From: Molanna angustata
Lineage: Eukaryota > Arthropoda > Insecta > Trichoptera > Molannidae
Reading direction: 5' to 3'
NCBI GenBank assembly: GCA_963576475.1
Contig: OY754984.1
Span: forward strand, 15,994,722-16,058,721
Length of the DNA: 64,000 bases
The notes under the pieces are model-generated. The model saw nothing but the letters and a program-made list of their open reading frames with translations. It made no database searches and was not told where the DNA came from. Each line of letters opens with the position of its first letter. Position 1 is the stretch's first letter. Shown here one piece after another: positions 1 to 9,745 of this stretch. The position numbers and the translations under genes were made by a program.

Positions 1-137
1 ACATATGTTGTATAGAAAACAAAATATCTGAAAATATTCAATAATTTGTATTTATGGGTTTATAGTTTGGTACATATTCTTCAACTATACATACTATCGC
101 TATCGACAGTTGGATCTCATGTGTTACATGCAACTAG
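1..137 (+). repeat. Family A repeat, terminal fragment
   Basis: This stretch matches 3216-3335 in the same orientation and 34556-34690 in reverse. It ends with a small hairpin (CATGT-GTT-ACATG) followed by caactag, and the next base is T in every copy. It is the tail of a copy whose body lies outside the window. A main copy starts directly after it, so two copies lie head to tail. Confidence 0.85.
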
Positions 138-304
138 TTAAGCCAAGATGCGTGTACGAAGGAAAATTTTGTATGGTGTAGTGGACTTTTTGCATGCTAA
201 TAACATGAACTAGAGGCCTCGCAGCATATATGTTCCTGTACGTGGATTTACTCAGAATTCGGAGTAGAACATTTTATGTGAGTTTTGTGTGTCTGTGTGT
301 GTGT

Positions 305-365
<61 letters not shown>

Positions 366-1011
366 TATAACTTTTGATCCGCTCAATTTACAGAGCCCAA
401 ATTTTCAGAATATATAAACAGTTATAGGCCTACAAAATATTTATACTCAGAAGTGTGAGTTTTTGTTTCAGTCAGGGGTCATAAACTTTTGAAATTTTGG
501 TTTATTTTTCCATATATCTCAGAAACCATAAAAGCTAGAACGCTGAAATTTGTTATAAACATAGACAAATACAAAATCTCAAATTCGTTTTTTTGAAAAA
601 AATCCAGAGTTTCACAAACATTTTTTATTAAGAAAAATATTTTTTTTATGATAAATTTATGAGTTTAACTGCCTATATTTTCAGATTTTTTAAAAATATC
701 AAAAAAAGCCGAAAGACCCCAACTAGACAATTTAATTTTATATAAAAAATATTAGCATTGTATTAGCATATCTCAAATTTTTCTTAATAAATTTTATAAA
801 AATTGAATTTAGTGACGACATTGCTTCATACAATTTGTATGGCAATCGCCTACACACAATATCTAAGAAGACTTAATTGTTTGATACTAATCTCCAAACA
901 TACATACATACCATCATTCTGTTTTCATATTCTGGGTAGGATCAAAGGACTGACCTCCATTCTATCCTATCTTGACATACATACATATGTAGGTACATGT
1001 GTTGTATAGAA
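138..1011 (+). repeat. Family A repeat, main copy, left part
   Basis: The body matches the reverse complement of about 34690-35560 along its length, with scattered differences. The copy is split by the hAT element and resumes at 3216. It is non-coding, contains a (TG)n block, and the complete copy at 34.6 kb has a subterminal inverted repeat (atccaactgtcgat) near both ends plus a 3' hairpin ending in CTAG. That layout resembles Helentron-associated DINE/HINE elements. The repeat status is clear; the class is inferred. Confidence 0.8.
286..361. repeat. (TG)n microsatellite inside family A
   Basis: An almost pure TG dinucleotide run with one early interruption (gtgtggtg). The other long family A copy has an AC-rich run at the equivalent place (35335-35392), so the microsatellite belongs to the element and is not a local accident. 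Confidence 0.95.
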
Positions 1012-1367
1012 CAGGGGTCTCCAAACTTTCCAACCTTAGGGCCATACTGATTACTCCAGTAAGTTCCGAGGGCCAAAACCATATTATCATTGTTGCCGGT
1101 GGTAAAAAGTGAAATAGTCCACTGATGAAAAAAAAGTCCGAAAAAGTACGCAACGTTTAAAAAAGGCTGCAAATCGGACTTAAGTCCGCAAAACGGCAAC
1201 ACTGCATATTATTAATTTTCCTGTCATTATCTGTAATTTCTAGATTAGTCGTAGAGTACGAGCCATGAGGAGTAACGTGACACATCTGGTGGACACAAGC
1301 GGAAATAGGTAGTACCTTCTATCGCTAACAGATGGTGCTAATAGCACGTACAGAATAATCTCGTTGG

Positions 1368-1456
1368 TTCGAGAAAGTTCTGGTGTCTTCCACTCACTTC
1401 TAGATAGCAGTAATTGGAATATATAAGAAGGCTAGTGGCGCAACCACAAGTCAGTT
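1368..1456 (+). promoter_or_regulatory. Candidate heat-shock-type core promoter inside the hAT 5' region
   Basis: TTCgaGAAagTTC at 1368-1380 is a perfect three-unit heat-shock-factor site. It lies 39 bases before TATATAAG (1420-1427). An arthropod initiator match, TCAGTT, follows at 1451-1456, placing its A 33 bases after the first T of the TATA box. AATAAA motifs follow at about 1485-1500. It may drive the transposase (start near 1858) or be part of a solo LTR that landed in the hAT. Motif positions are seen; function is inferred. Confidence 0.5.
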
Positions 1457-1608
1457 CCTATAACACTGTTGTGAAATAAAATGAATGAATGAAATAAAAT
1501 AGTGCGTACCTCCTTAAAACGTGTTTGTGCGTGTTTAAGTTTAAGACATCTTTGTAACAGTATTTGATTTGAATTGTTGCTTTTGTGTGTGATTTAGTAC
1601 GCTTAAGG

Positions 1609-1689
1609 AAGATTCAGCTACTTTTTTTGATTGGTTAATTTTTTTATGAAATAAAAAAATTAACTAATCAAAAAAAGTAGCTGAATCTT
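1609..1689. repeat. Near-perfect palindrome within the hAT element
   Basis: The arms 1609-1647 and 1651-1689 are inverted copies around a 3-base centre, with about one mismatch. The outer part of the left arm (ggaagattcagctac, from 1607) is also inverted at about 1822-1842 (gtagcggaatcttcc). The structure looks like a small foldback element nested in the hAT 5' non-coding region. Confidence 0.8.
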
Positions 1690-1857
1690 TTAAATTAAAT
1701 TAAAGTTAAATAATAAATTAAATTTATTAAAGAAAAACAGTAGTTAACACCATATTTCTGTGAAGTATCTCTCAAGAAAACAATCAAACTTTGTTCAATT
1801 CTAACATATTACATAATTATAAAAAGTAGCGGAATCTTCCGTGAACCATTTAGTAGT

Positions 1858-2860
1858 ATGGAAAAGATGTGAAAAATTGAGAGTGAATGCAGAAAATTCA
1901 AAGATCAGTGGAACATTCAGTATTTCGTAATTGAGTCCAGTAACAAGGCGCTATGTTTGATTTGCAATGAAAGCATAGCCGTTCTCAAGGAATATAACAT
2001 TAAACGTCATTATGAAACAAAACATTTTCAAAATTACTCAAAATATACAGGAAGTTTGCGGACAGAAAAATTCGAAGCTATGAAGCGCGGATTGAAATCG
2101 CAGCAATCTTCATTTACAAAACTCAAAACTGAACAAGAGGCTGCAACTCGTGCCAGCTTTCGTGTGGCTCTTGAAATTGCAAAAAGTGGAAAACCATTCA
2201 CCGATGGAGAAATGATCAAAGAATGCATAATTGCAGTAGCCGAAGAAATGTGCCCTGAAAAGGTAAATTTATTAAAAACTGTCAGTATGTCAGCAAACAC
2301 TGTGGCTCGAAGGGTAGAACACATCGCTGAAAATATATCCTCTCAACTGTTTGACAAAAATGGACATGTTGAGTGGTTTTCTTTGGCCTTGGATGAGTCA
2401 ACGGATAAGTCAGATACTGATCAGGTGTTGATTTATATTCGAGGAGTAGATAAAAGCTATGAAGTGCATGAAGAACTTCTTGATATGTATAGTATTTATG
2501 GCACAACTACTGGTACAGATATTATTAAAGGAGTTGAAATGGCCATTAATCAAAAGAACCTTCGATGGAAAAACTTGAAATGTATTACAACTGATGGAGG
2601 CAAAAAAAATGAGTGGGAAAGATAAAGGAGTGGTCGCTCTTGTGTCAAAGGCTGTAAAAAATGACGGTGGTTCAAAACCATTAGTCTTACATTGTATCAT
2701 TCATCAACAGTCTTTGTGCGGAAAATGTTTGGATTTGTCTGAAGTTCTGAAACCAGTCATATCAACTGTTAATTTTATCAGATCTTTTGGTCTGAATCAC
2801 CGACAATTCCGACAATTCATTGAAGAGATTGGAGAAAATGACTTAGTTGGATTCATTTAA
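1858..2860 (+). pseudogene. Broken hAT transposase with N-terminal BED-like zinc finger
   Basis: From ATG at 1858 the frame reads M-E-K-M and then hits TGA at 1870. Past it the frame stays open to 2625 and encodes a BED-type finger (C-L-I-C ... H-Y-E-T-K-H) followed by the hAT catalytic start, with FSLALDESTDKSDTDQV around 2376-2430 carrying the family's first acidic residue. A one-base shift near 2598 moves the frame to the second ORF (2594-2860), which continues with the typical histidine/cysteine stretch LHCIIHQQSLC. It stops at ENDLVGFI, where family members normally run on through several hundred more residues including the dimerisation domain. So there is one nonsense change, one frameshift and a large 3' deletion. 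It most resembles the GTF2IRD2/ZBED group of domesticated and mobile hATs. Confidence 0.88.
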
Positions 2861-3215
2861 ATAATTTGTTAGTTATTATATACTGAAGTAAAATTTTCTG
2901 CATATTATAAATGTCTTTACTCATTACAATTCTGTGTTTCTTTATCCAACTTATCACAAAACAATAACAATAAGCCTACAACAATGTTATGAGTAGTTAG
3001 CCCATGACCATATTGACCATATCAATGTAGATGTCATATTAATAATTATTCAACATAAAATTAGAATACTTCAGTATACTAAATTTAATTTGCTATAAAA
3101 AATATGTTCTCTAAAATGAGTTTTCAAGTATGCTAGCTCTCCGCGGGCCGGACAAAATCTGTCCGCGGGCCGGATGTGGCCCTCGGGCCGTAGTTTGGAG
3201 ACCCCTGGTATAGAA

Positions 3216-3335
3216 AATCAAATACCTTAAAATATTAAATAATTTGTATTTATGGGATTATAGTTTGGTACTTATTCTTCAACTATACATACTATCGCTA
3301 TCGACAGTTGGATCTCATGTGTTACATGCAACTAG
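3216..3335 (+). repeat. Family A main copy, right end after the hAT
   Basis: This continues the copy interrupted at 1011 and ends in the same hairpin plus caactag as 1-137. Joining across the hAT reproduces the layout of the 34.6 kb copy, which confirms the insertion. Confidence 0.9.
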
Positions 3336-3880
3336 TTTTATAAAAAATGTTAAAAAAGTTTGACATGTACTACTACAATTTTCATATTTTTTTATAGTAA
3401 ATAATATTTTTTAGTTGGGGCGTTTCGGATTTTTTTCGATATTTTTAAAAACTTTGGGAATATAGGCAGTTGAACACATAAATTCTGAGTATAAATGTTT
3501 TGCGGATCAAAAGTTATAAGGGGGGGACGGACACACATACAGACAGACACACATACACTAAATGTTCTACTCTGAATTCACGTAAATCTATACGCAGAAC
3601 ATATATGCTTCGAAGCCTCTAAATTGTTGTTTTATGACTTCAAATTTTGAAAAACCGTGAAAAATATAGACCCTGCATACAAATCTCGCGTATCTTGGCT
3701 TTGGCGATATGTTTTTTTTTTTTTTTTATTGAAAAATAATAAAAAAACATAAGATACTACAAAAAAGAAAACAATGATTATGAGTCACGCCAAGTCTAAT
3801 TTCTAGACTTGTCGGCGTGTTCTCAAGATAAGAGATCAAAGTTCTTTTGAACAAATCGGCAGTATGATTAATATATAGTA
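3336..3880 (-). repeat. Family A, inverted partial copy with a retroposon tail inserted
   Basis: It starts directly after CTAG at 3335 and matches 34865-35595 in the same orientation as that copy, opposite to the main copy at 138-3335. A middle part is deleted between about 3485 and 3490. Bases 3712-3818 are foreign: a poly-T run followed by AT-rich sequence, which reads on the minus strand as a poly(A) retroposon 3' end. The match resumes as caaagttcttttgaacaaatcg at about 3838. Confidence 0.75.
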
Positions 3881-4202
3881 GCTGAAATGATGACAATTCT
3901 ATTTATGGCGCCCTCTCGATTTTCCCAAGAAAAGATAATTTTCTGCCCGAAGAATCGTTAACCGTTGAACCAATGTCTAATGCGTTAACGCTCGTGTAAA
4001 TGTTGCGATTTTCTTGAAAATTTCGCAACTGAATTTGTCAAATATTCCAGGTATATGTTCAGACTGTCAACGTACCTTGTTTGCGTATAAGTCATACATA
4101 TAGAAGTACATAGGTACTTACGTTTGCGTGAAGTCGAGTAAATATGTAGATATATATTTGTCTTAGATAATCTCACCGAATAAATGTTGACTACATGAGA
4201 CA
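3881..4202. other. Unassigned AT-rich sequence
   Basis: I see no coding frame, no repeat shared with the rest of the window and no structural signal here. Confidence 0.5.
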
Positions 4203-4597
4203 TCTTTTATGAACCCTCTTACACTTTTGAAAACAATTACAATTATGAAAATAATCTTTTATGAATTCAAATAAGCTTATGAAATAATATTTAATGAACA
4301 CAATTACTCGAAGAATATTCATTTGACATATTCATATTGGAAAGATGGGTCGATAGCTACAGTCCATTGGTCGCGAGTTCGAATTCTGCCTCGACGGATT
4401 TTGTTCACCTAAAGCACAAGCATTAAGGCTTAATTTAGGGAATGTAGGAAGATGTATATGTACTTGTTTAACGAGGACGTATTCATTTTTTATTAAAAAA
4501 ATACACTTAAGAAAATAATCTTTTATGAACACAAATACACGTATGAAAATATTCTTTTATGAACACAATTACACTAACGAAAATAATCAGTTTTTAA
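4203..4597. repeat. Degenerate minisatellite (unit about 36 bp) split by a SINE
   Basis: Units of the type gaaaataatcttttatgaac plus acaattacac recur at 4203-4324 and again at 4500-4597. The two halves flank a tRNA-like SINE, so the array existed before the SINE arrived. Confidence 0.75.
4325..4479 (+). mobile_element. tRNA-derived SINE, copy 1
   Basis: Gcgagttcgaattctgcc at 4373-4390 is a good match to an internal polymerase III B box. It is followed by a body (gcttaatttagggaatgtag) shared with 31243-31318 and 58452-58600. The A-box half is poorly kept. A possible target duplication, tattcattt, occurs at 4316-4324 and 4480-4488. It carries no protein and would have depended on LINE machinery. 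Confidence 0.7.
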
Positions 4598-4679
4598 TAA
4601 CGTATTTTATTTATTTATTTAAAACTTCTTGGGCACGTGTGCACTATGGCGGGCTTATTGCCAAATGGCAATATCTTCC

Positions 4680-6406
4680 TTCTTCTTCTTCAATGGCGCT
4701 ACAGCCCATATCGAGCCTTGGCCTCCGTCAGTCTTCGCCTCCAGCTTCTCCTATCTTCTGCAGCAACTTTCCAACTGCCCGGCACTTGCAGTAGTTGGGA
4801 AGCATCCCTTCCAACTTCGTCCTCCCATCGCAGCCGCGGTCTTCCAACCTTTCGTCTTCCACCTGGATGTCCACACAGAACTTTCTTTGGTATTCGCTGT
4901 GGTGGCATTCTCTGTACATGTCCGGCCCATCTCAATCTGCTCAATCTGACATGCACAGAGAGCCTGGAAGTTTTGTAGATAGCGTACAGCTCATTATTGT
5001 ATCTAATCCTCCAGGCGTCACCATCAGGCACAGGTCCTAGGATTCTACGAAGCACTCGTCTCTCAAACGTGTCCAGTATTTCAGCAGATTTGGCTGTAAG
5101 TGTCCATGCTTCACATCCATATGTTACAACTGTTCTAATAATGGTTTTATACAGCGTGATTTTCGTTTTTCTATGGACACTTCTTGATTTGAACACCGGT
5201 AGAAGAGAGAAGAATGCTCCGTTACCTGTTGTTATTCTGTTTTTTATTTCTGTTGTGTCCTCATTATCTTTGTTGATTGTGGAACCCAGGTATTTAAAGT
5301 CTTCAACAGTTTCAAAGTCATAATTGTCTTTCAAATGTATTGTGTTTCCTTGCCAACGGTTTGCGCTTCTGGTCTGTTTCATTGCTTTTGTTTTATTTTT
5401 ATTGATCTGCAGACCTACTTCTGCTGCTGCCGTTTCAAGTGGCTCAAAGACTTCTCGAATAGCTGCGAGGGATCTGCCCATAATATTAAGGTCATCCGCA
5501 TAACCCACTATTTGGCTACTCTTATAGTGTATAGTGGAGCTGGTGTCTACGGATGTTTTCCTAATGACATACTCTAGGGCTAGATTGAAGAGTGTGGGTG
5601 CCAAGCCATCGCCCTGCTTAAGACCTTGAGATACTAAGAACCCCTCAGTCATCTCACCCTCTATCTTGACTTTGCATTTCGTACTACTCATTGTTGTTTT
5701 CACTAATCTTACAAGCTTCGTTGGAATTTTAAAAGCAAGTAATATTTCGTAGAGCTTTTCCCGACTTATACTGTCATACGCTTGTTTAAAGTCTATAAAT
5801 AGCTGGTATACGTCAACGTCGAACTCCCAGCATTTTGACAGTATCTGTCTCACTGTGAACAGTTGATCAGTAGTTGCTCTGTTTCTTCTGAACCCAGCTT
5901 GGTATTCCCCTATGATAGTTTCTGAATAGTGTTCTATCTTTTCTTTTAATATGATTGTTAGTACTTTATATGCAGTGCTTAATAGTGAGATGCCTCTATA
6001 ATTTTCACATTTGAGTTTGTCTCCTTTTTTGTGTATTGGACATATGATGCTCAGCTGCCATTCTTCAGGGATTTCTTCTATACGCCAAATTTTAGTTATT
6101 AGCTGATGAAGTAACCTATGTAGGTGTTCACTGCCATACTTTATCAGTTCAGATGCGATATTATCCACCCCGGGTGTCTTATTATTTTTGAGCTTCTTTA
6201 TTGCTAGCTTTGTTTCTGTCAGGGTTGGTGGATTCACCTCCTGATCTTCCTCTGGTGGTATAATTGCTGTTGGCTGGTTTCCTGTGTTTGCGTGTGGGTT
6301 GAGTAGCTGCTGAAAATAATCCTTCCATCTGTCCTTTATCTTGTTAGCATCCGCTATGATGTCACCATTTGTATCTCGGCATAGAGTAGTATTCGGCTTA
6401 AATCCT
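4680..6406 (-). mobile_element. RTE-like non-LTR retrotransposon, 5'-truncated
   Basis: The element is flanked by an exact 14-bp duplication, tggcaatatcttcc, at 4666-4679 and 6407-6420. On the minus strand it ends with a gaagaagaag tail after a conserved gctgtagcgcca motif, also seen at the 3' ends of 23885-24273 and 56815-57076. The duplication and intact frame suggest a fairly recent, 5'-truncated insertion into an older LINE tail. Confidence 0.93.
4699..6406 (-). CDS. RTE-like reverse transcriptase, C-terminal about 570 residues
   Basis: An uninterrupted reverse transcriptase domain with KNNKTPGVDNIASELIKYG, SIICPIHKKGDKLKCENYRG, a motif-A region LFIDFKQAYDSI, QGLKQGDGLAPTLFNL and the catalytic GYADDLNIM. 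It is followed by a long C-terminal part with RLRWAGHVQRMP and GRPRLRWEDEV, typical of RTE-type and related insect LINEs. The N-terminal endonuclease domain is missing through 5' truncation. The open frame extends to 6426, but its first residues (V-G-R-Y-C) are encoded by the target duplication, so the element's own coding starts at about 6406. It could supply reverse transcriptase activity only if transcribed from outside. No stop or frameshift is visible. Confidence 0.93.
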
Positions 6407-6682
6407 TGGCAATATCTTCCAACCAACCGTATTCATTTGGTGAAAGATATTTTATTTATGATATGTACCTACCAACATTTTTATGATAACAACATATAAT
6501 AAAAATATACAGGAGATTGGGGGACATGGATAGGATAAGTATACAAATTTAAGTGTTATGTGTAAGGAAATAATTCCTCAGATTTCTTTTGAAAGTGGGA
6601 AGTGTTAATGAAACTTGAAGTTGCGATGCGATGTTATTCCAAAGACGAGCTGCTTGTAATGCCTTAGTGCGGATGCTACAAA

Positions 6683-9019
6683 TATTGAATGGTCTGATCT
6701 ATATACCTCCGATGATATTGACACTAAATTATCTTTTTTGAACTCTATGATAAACATGCTCCTATAGTTACCTTAAATGGAAAACACCCACCATCTCCTT
6801 GGCTGACTGATGACATTCGCAGATTGATGGCCAGGCGCGATAGGGCCAAAATCAAATGTAAGCGGAAGAATGAGCCTATCTATTGGGAAAACTACAGATC
6901 ATTGAGGAATCTCTGTTCGGCTAAGTGTAGGTTTGCAAAAAGAGAATATTTTCGGCTAGCCCTGTCGTCTTCCTCACCCAAAGCTACTTGGAGCTTCCTA
7001 AGACAACATGGGATTGGTTCCGCCTCACAGCTCTTTAGTGTTGAGCAATTTGACCTGAATGTCATGAACAATCACTTTGCATTGAAACCGGTTGAAATTG
7101 ATCCTGATTTAAAACGCGAAATGCTTGAGGCTATCTCCAACATTGCACCACTCAGCTCAGAACCCTTCAGCTTCTCTCCAGTAACTACATATGTCGTGCG
7201 TAAAATATTTTCTTCTATTGACTCCTCTGCGGTGGGATGTGATGGCATCAGTAAAATAATGCTTTCGCCCATCCTTGAGCAAATTCTTCCTATCATCACT
7301 CACATTATCAATTTTTCCTTGTTAAATGGCTGTTTGCCAGTTCAGTGGAAGTCAGCCCATATTATTCCTCTACCCAAATGTAATACACCATCTACAGTTA
7401 AGGACTTTCGTCCTATTTCCATCCTCCCTACTTTGTCTAAGATAGTCGAAAAGGTGGCAAACTCTCAATTAACATCATATCTCAATGACCTTAACCTTCT
7501 CGATCCTTTGCAGTCTGGTTTTAAGAGGGGTCATAGTACTACCACTGCGTTGCTTAAGATCACTGAGGATGTGAGACTGGCCATGGAGGAGGGAAAACTC
7601 ACTCTTCTTACCTTATTGGACTTCACCAACGCCTTCGGTAGTATTGATTTTGACTTGCCCCTCTCTAAACTGAGATCTCTTAATTTATCGGATGTGTCTC
7701 TTCGATGGTTTAGTTCATATCTGCTGGGGAGAAAGCAGAAAATTGTTACTTCTGAGATTTCTTCAAATGAATTATCTCTGACTACTGGTGTTCCCCAGGG
7801 AGGAATCCCGTCTCCACTCTTATTTTCTATCTTCATCACAACAATGACTTGTAGCATCTCCTGTTCGTATCATTTGTATGCGGACGACCTTCAACTATAT
7901 TCTCACTTTAAGTCTGAAAACATAACCTCATCAATTAACTCAATGAACCTGGATCTTCATCGGATTGGTCTGTGGTGCTCTCGGAATGGTCTGCTTGTGA
8001 ATCCTACAAAGTCGCAGGCAATTATTTTGGGAAGCCATAGAATGATTTCTCACGTCGATATGACTTCTTTGCCCATGCTCATGCTTAATGGCTCAGCCAT
8101 CTCTTTCTTCCAGTCTGTTAAGGACCTGGGAGTTTACCTTGACACTAGTCTATCCTGGTGGAAGCAGATTGGCGAGGTTAGCCGTAGGACGTTTGCCACT
8201 CTTCACTCTCTTAAGAGACTGCAGCGGTTTCTATCTACTGAGATAAAAATCCTGTTGATCCAGTCCTTGATTTTTCCTATTTTTGAATATGCTGACGTCT
8301 GCTATCTCGACATCAAATCTGAGTTCTTATCTAAATTAGACCGTCTGCAGAATGTCTGCATTAGATACATCTTCGGTCTGAAAAAGTTTGACCATGTATC
8401 GGAATTTCGTACAAAACTGGGCTGGTCTTCAATGGGCAAACGCACACACACTCTGTCTTCTCTATAAGATTTTGTATAGTGAGGTGGCACCAAAGTATCT
8501 CAGAGACAGGTTTCATTTTTCATCGGAGCATGGTCTTCCTCTGAGATCGGGTAATAACGGTCTTCTTCTGATTCCCTCCCACCGATCGGACTTCTACACT
8601 AATTATTTTACTGTTCATAGTGCTAGGCTCTGGAATCAACTTCCCGTTGATACTCGAACCTTACCATCATTTTTCTCTTTCAAACAGCGGGTGAAACTCT
8701 GATGTCTCTCTTCCCTCCCTGCCTCATTTTCCTCCTTACCACTATCTCCGACCCTTCCTTTTTTTCCCTTCCCATCCCCCCTAAATGCATATGTGTGTAT
8801 ATGTGTGTATGTATGTATGTGTGTGTATATGTATATATATATATATATATATGTTCTTATATATTCTTATATTATTTTTATTTTCTAAGGTTGACTGGAA
8901 GATGTTAATTTTATTAACAAGTCCGCCTTTTGGCTTTTTTAATGTTTTAACTTGCTCTTGTTTGCACTTATTTTGTTATGTTATTTTAGCCAATAAAGAA
9001 TTATTATTATTATTATTAT
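6683..9019 (+). mobile_element. Jockey/CR1-type LINE, long 5'-truncated copy
   Basis: Coding sequence runs from about 6690 to 8702, followed by a pyrimidine-rich 3' untranslated region with a TG/TA microsatellite (8787-8852). It ends cagccaataaag-type and (ATT)n at about 8999-9019. The upstream endonuclease region is absent. Closest relative in the window is 18566-19443, sharing the GLKKFDH and AARLW/SARLW segments. Confidence 0.88.
6690..8702 (+). pseudogene. Jockey/CR1-type reverse transcriptase, two frameshifts
   Basis: The frame starts 5'-truncated (WSDLYTSDDIDTKLSFLN). It shifts by one base near 6750 (SMIN to HAPIVTLNGKHPPSPWL) and then stays open from about 6753 to 8467. Landmarks are KDFRPISILPTLSKIVEK, GFKRGHSTTTALL, LLDFTNAFGSID, GVPQGGIPSPLLF and the catalytic HLYADDLQLY. 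A second shift near 8455 moves to the frame ending VHSARLWNQLPVDTRTL...QRVKL at 8702. The usual AFD of motif A reads AFG, while the catalytic aspartate in LLDF is present. The protein would be inactive because of the frameshifts. Clade assignment (Jockey versus CR1) is from motif style only. Confidence 0.88.
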
Positions 9020-9050
9020 TGTACGGAGAAAGATGTGGTAAAAAGGAAGT

Positions 9051-9104
9051 ATTGTGTACTGTGTACTTATTTTAACGAGTTAAAATAAGTACACAGTACA
9101 CAAT
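9051..9104. repeat. Perfect 26-bp-arm palindrome
   Basis: Arms 9051-9076 and 9079-9104 are exact inverted copies around a 2-base centre (ga). The palindrome lies about 30 bases beyond the LINE (ATT)n tail. No flanking duplication is obvious. Confidence 0.95.
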
Positions 9105-9194
9105 AAACTAAAATATCAATATCTGTCAAATAGTTCCTGAATAATCCTTCCATATCATTCCTTCTATCTATTCCTCATTGCTATGATATTTTGC

Positions 9195-9745
9195 GGCCCA
9201 CGCAAAAGATCATAGCATAGCGTTTAGCGTGTTCCGCCTTTGGTAAACTCTCCTATATCCTCAAGTCTCCGAAATACGCCAATCGTCTTAAAAAGAAAGT
9301 CTTCGACGATTGCGTTCTCCCGGTACTGACGTATGGCTGTGAAACTCTTGTGTTTACAATTAGAATGCTGCATAGTCTCGCAGTAACACAGAGAGCCATG
9401 GAAAGGAGAATGCTGGGTATTTCGTTAAGAGAAAGAAAAACTAACTTGTGGATAAGAGAGAAAACCAATGAAACCGACGTTGTCCAAAAGGTTGCAAACC
9501 AGAAGTGGAGCTGGGCAGGGCATATCGCCCGAACCACGGACTCCAGATAGACCAAAAAAGTGCTGGAATGGCGACATAGAACGGGCAAGAGAAGTGTTGG
9601 TAGGCCTCTAACCAGGTGGTCTGACGATATCAAAAGACTGGCTGGAGGCGGATGGATGCTGCCCAGGATAGGGAGCCGTGGAGGTCTCAGGGGGAGGCCT
9701 ATGTCCATTACTGGACGAAAGAGGGCTGACGAAGAAAAAGAAGAC
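9195..9745 (+). pseudogene. RTE-like LINE C-terminal fragment, lepidopteran-style
   Basis: Translation gives AFGKLSYILKSP, then CVLPVLTYGCET, TQRAMERRMLGISLRERK, QKWSWAGHIART, a stop at 9548, then LEWRHRTGKRSVGRPLTRW and, in a shifted frame, REPWRSQGEAYVHYWT. This order (AFGKL, TQRAMER, WAGHI, WRPRTGKRSVGRPPTRW, EAYVQQWT) is one I associate with an RTE-type family abundant in moths. It ends in a GAAGAAAAAGAAG tail at about 9735. One stop and at least one frameshift. Confidence 0.82.

Larger units (their letters stand above)
1012..3207 (+). mobile_element. hAT-type DNA transposon, GTF2IRD2/ZBED-like, defective
   Basis: The element starts caggggtctccaaact and ends with the inverted copy agtttggagacccctg. 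It is flanked by an exact 8-bp duplication, gtatagaa, at 1004-1011 and 3208-3215, the size expected for hAT. It sits inside a family A copy that continues uninterrupted on both sides. The interior codes for a BED-finger transposase on the plus strand that is broken and cut short, so the copy cannot move on its own. Its right end is GC-rich (ccgcgggccgg around 3140-3190), unlike its surroundings. Confidence 0.92.
4598..6682 (-). mobile_element. Jockey/CR1-type LINE 3' end, interrupted by an RTE-like element
   Basis: On the minus strand 6655-6550 encodes a reverse transcriptase C-terminus, AARLWNNIASQLQVSLTLP, then roughly FKRNLRNYFLTHNT and a stop. The 3' untranslated part runs left to 4680 and ends in an A-rich tail at 4600-4620. 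Bases 4680-6406 are a later insertion. Related 3' ends appear at 32411-32500 and 32955-33125 (shared motifs such as attgcc-aa-ggcaatat). The 5' side is truncated near 6682 against the next LINE. Confidence 0.7.

Noticed and set aside
4629..5577. Several plus-strand ORFs of 80-113 codons
   Set aside because: They lie antisense to the intact RTE-like reverse transcriptase frame.
8702..9075. Two hydrophobic ORFs after the LINE coding region
   Set aside because: They cover the pyrimidine-rich 3' untranslated region, the TG/TA microsatellite and the (ATT)n tail.
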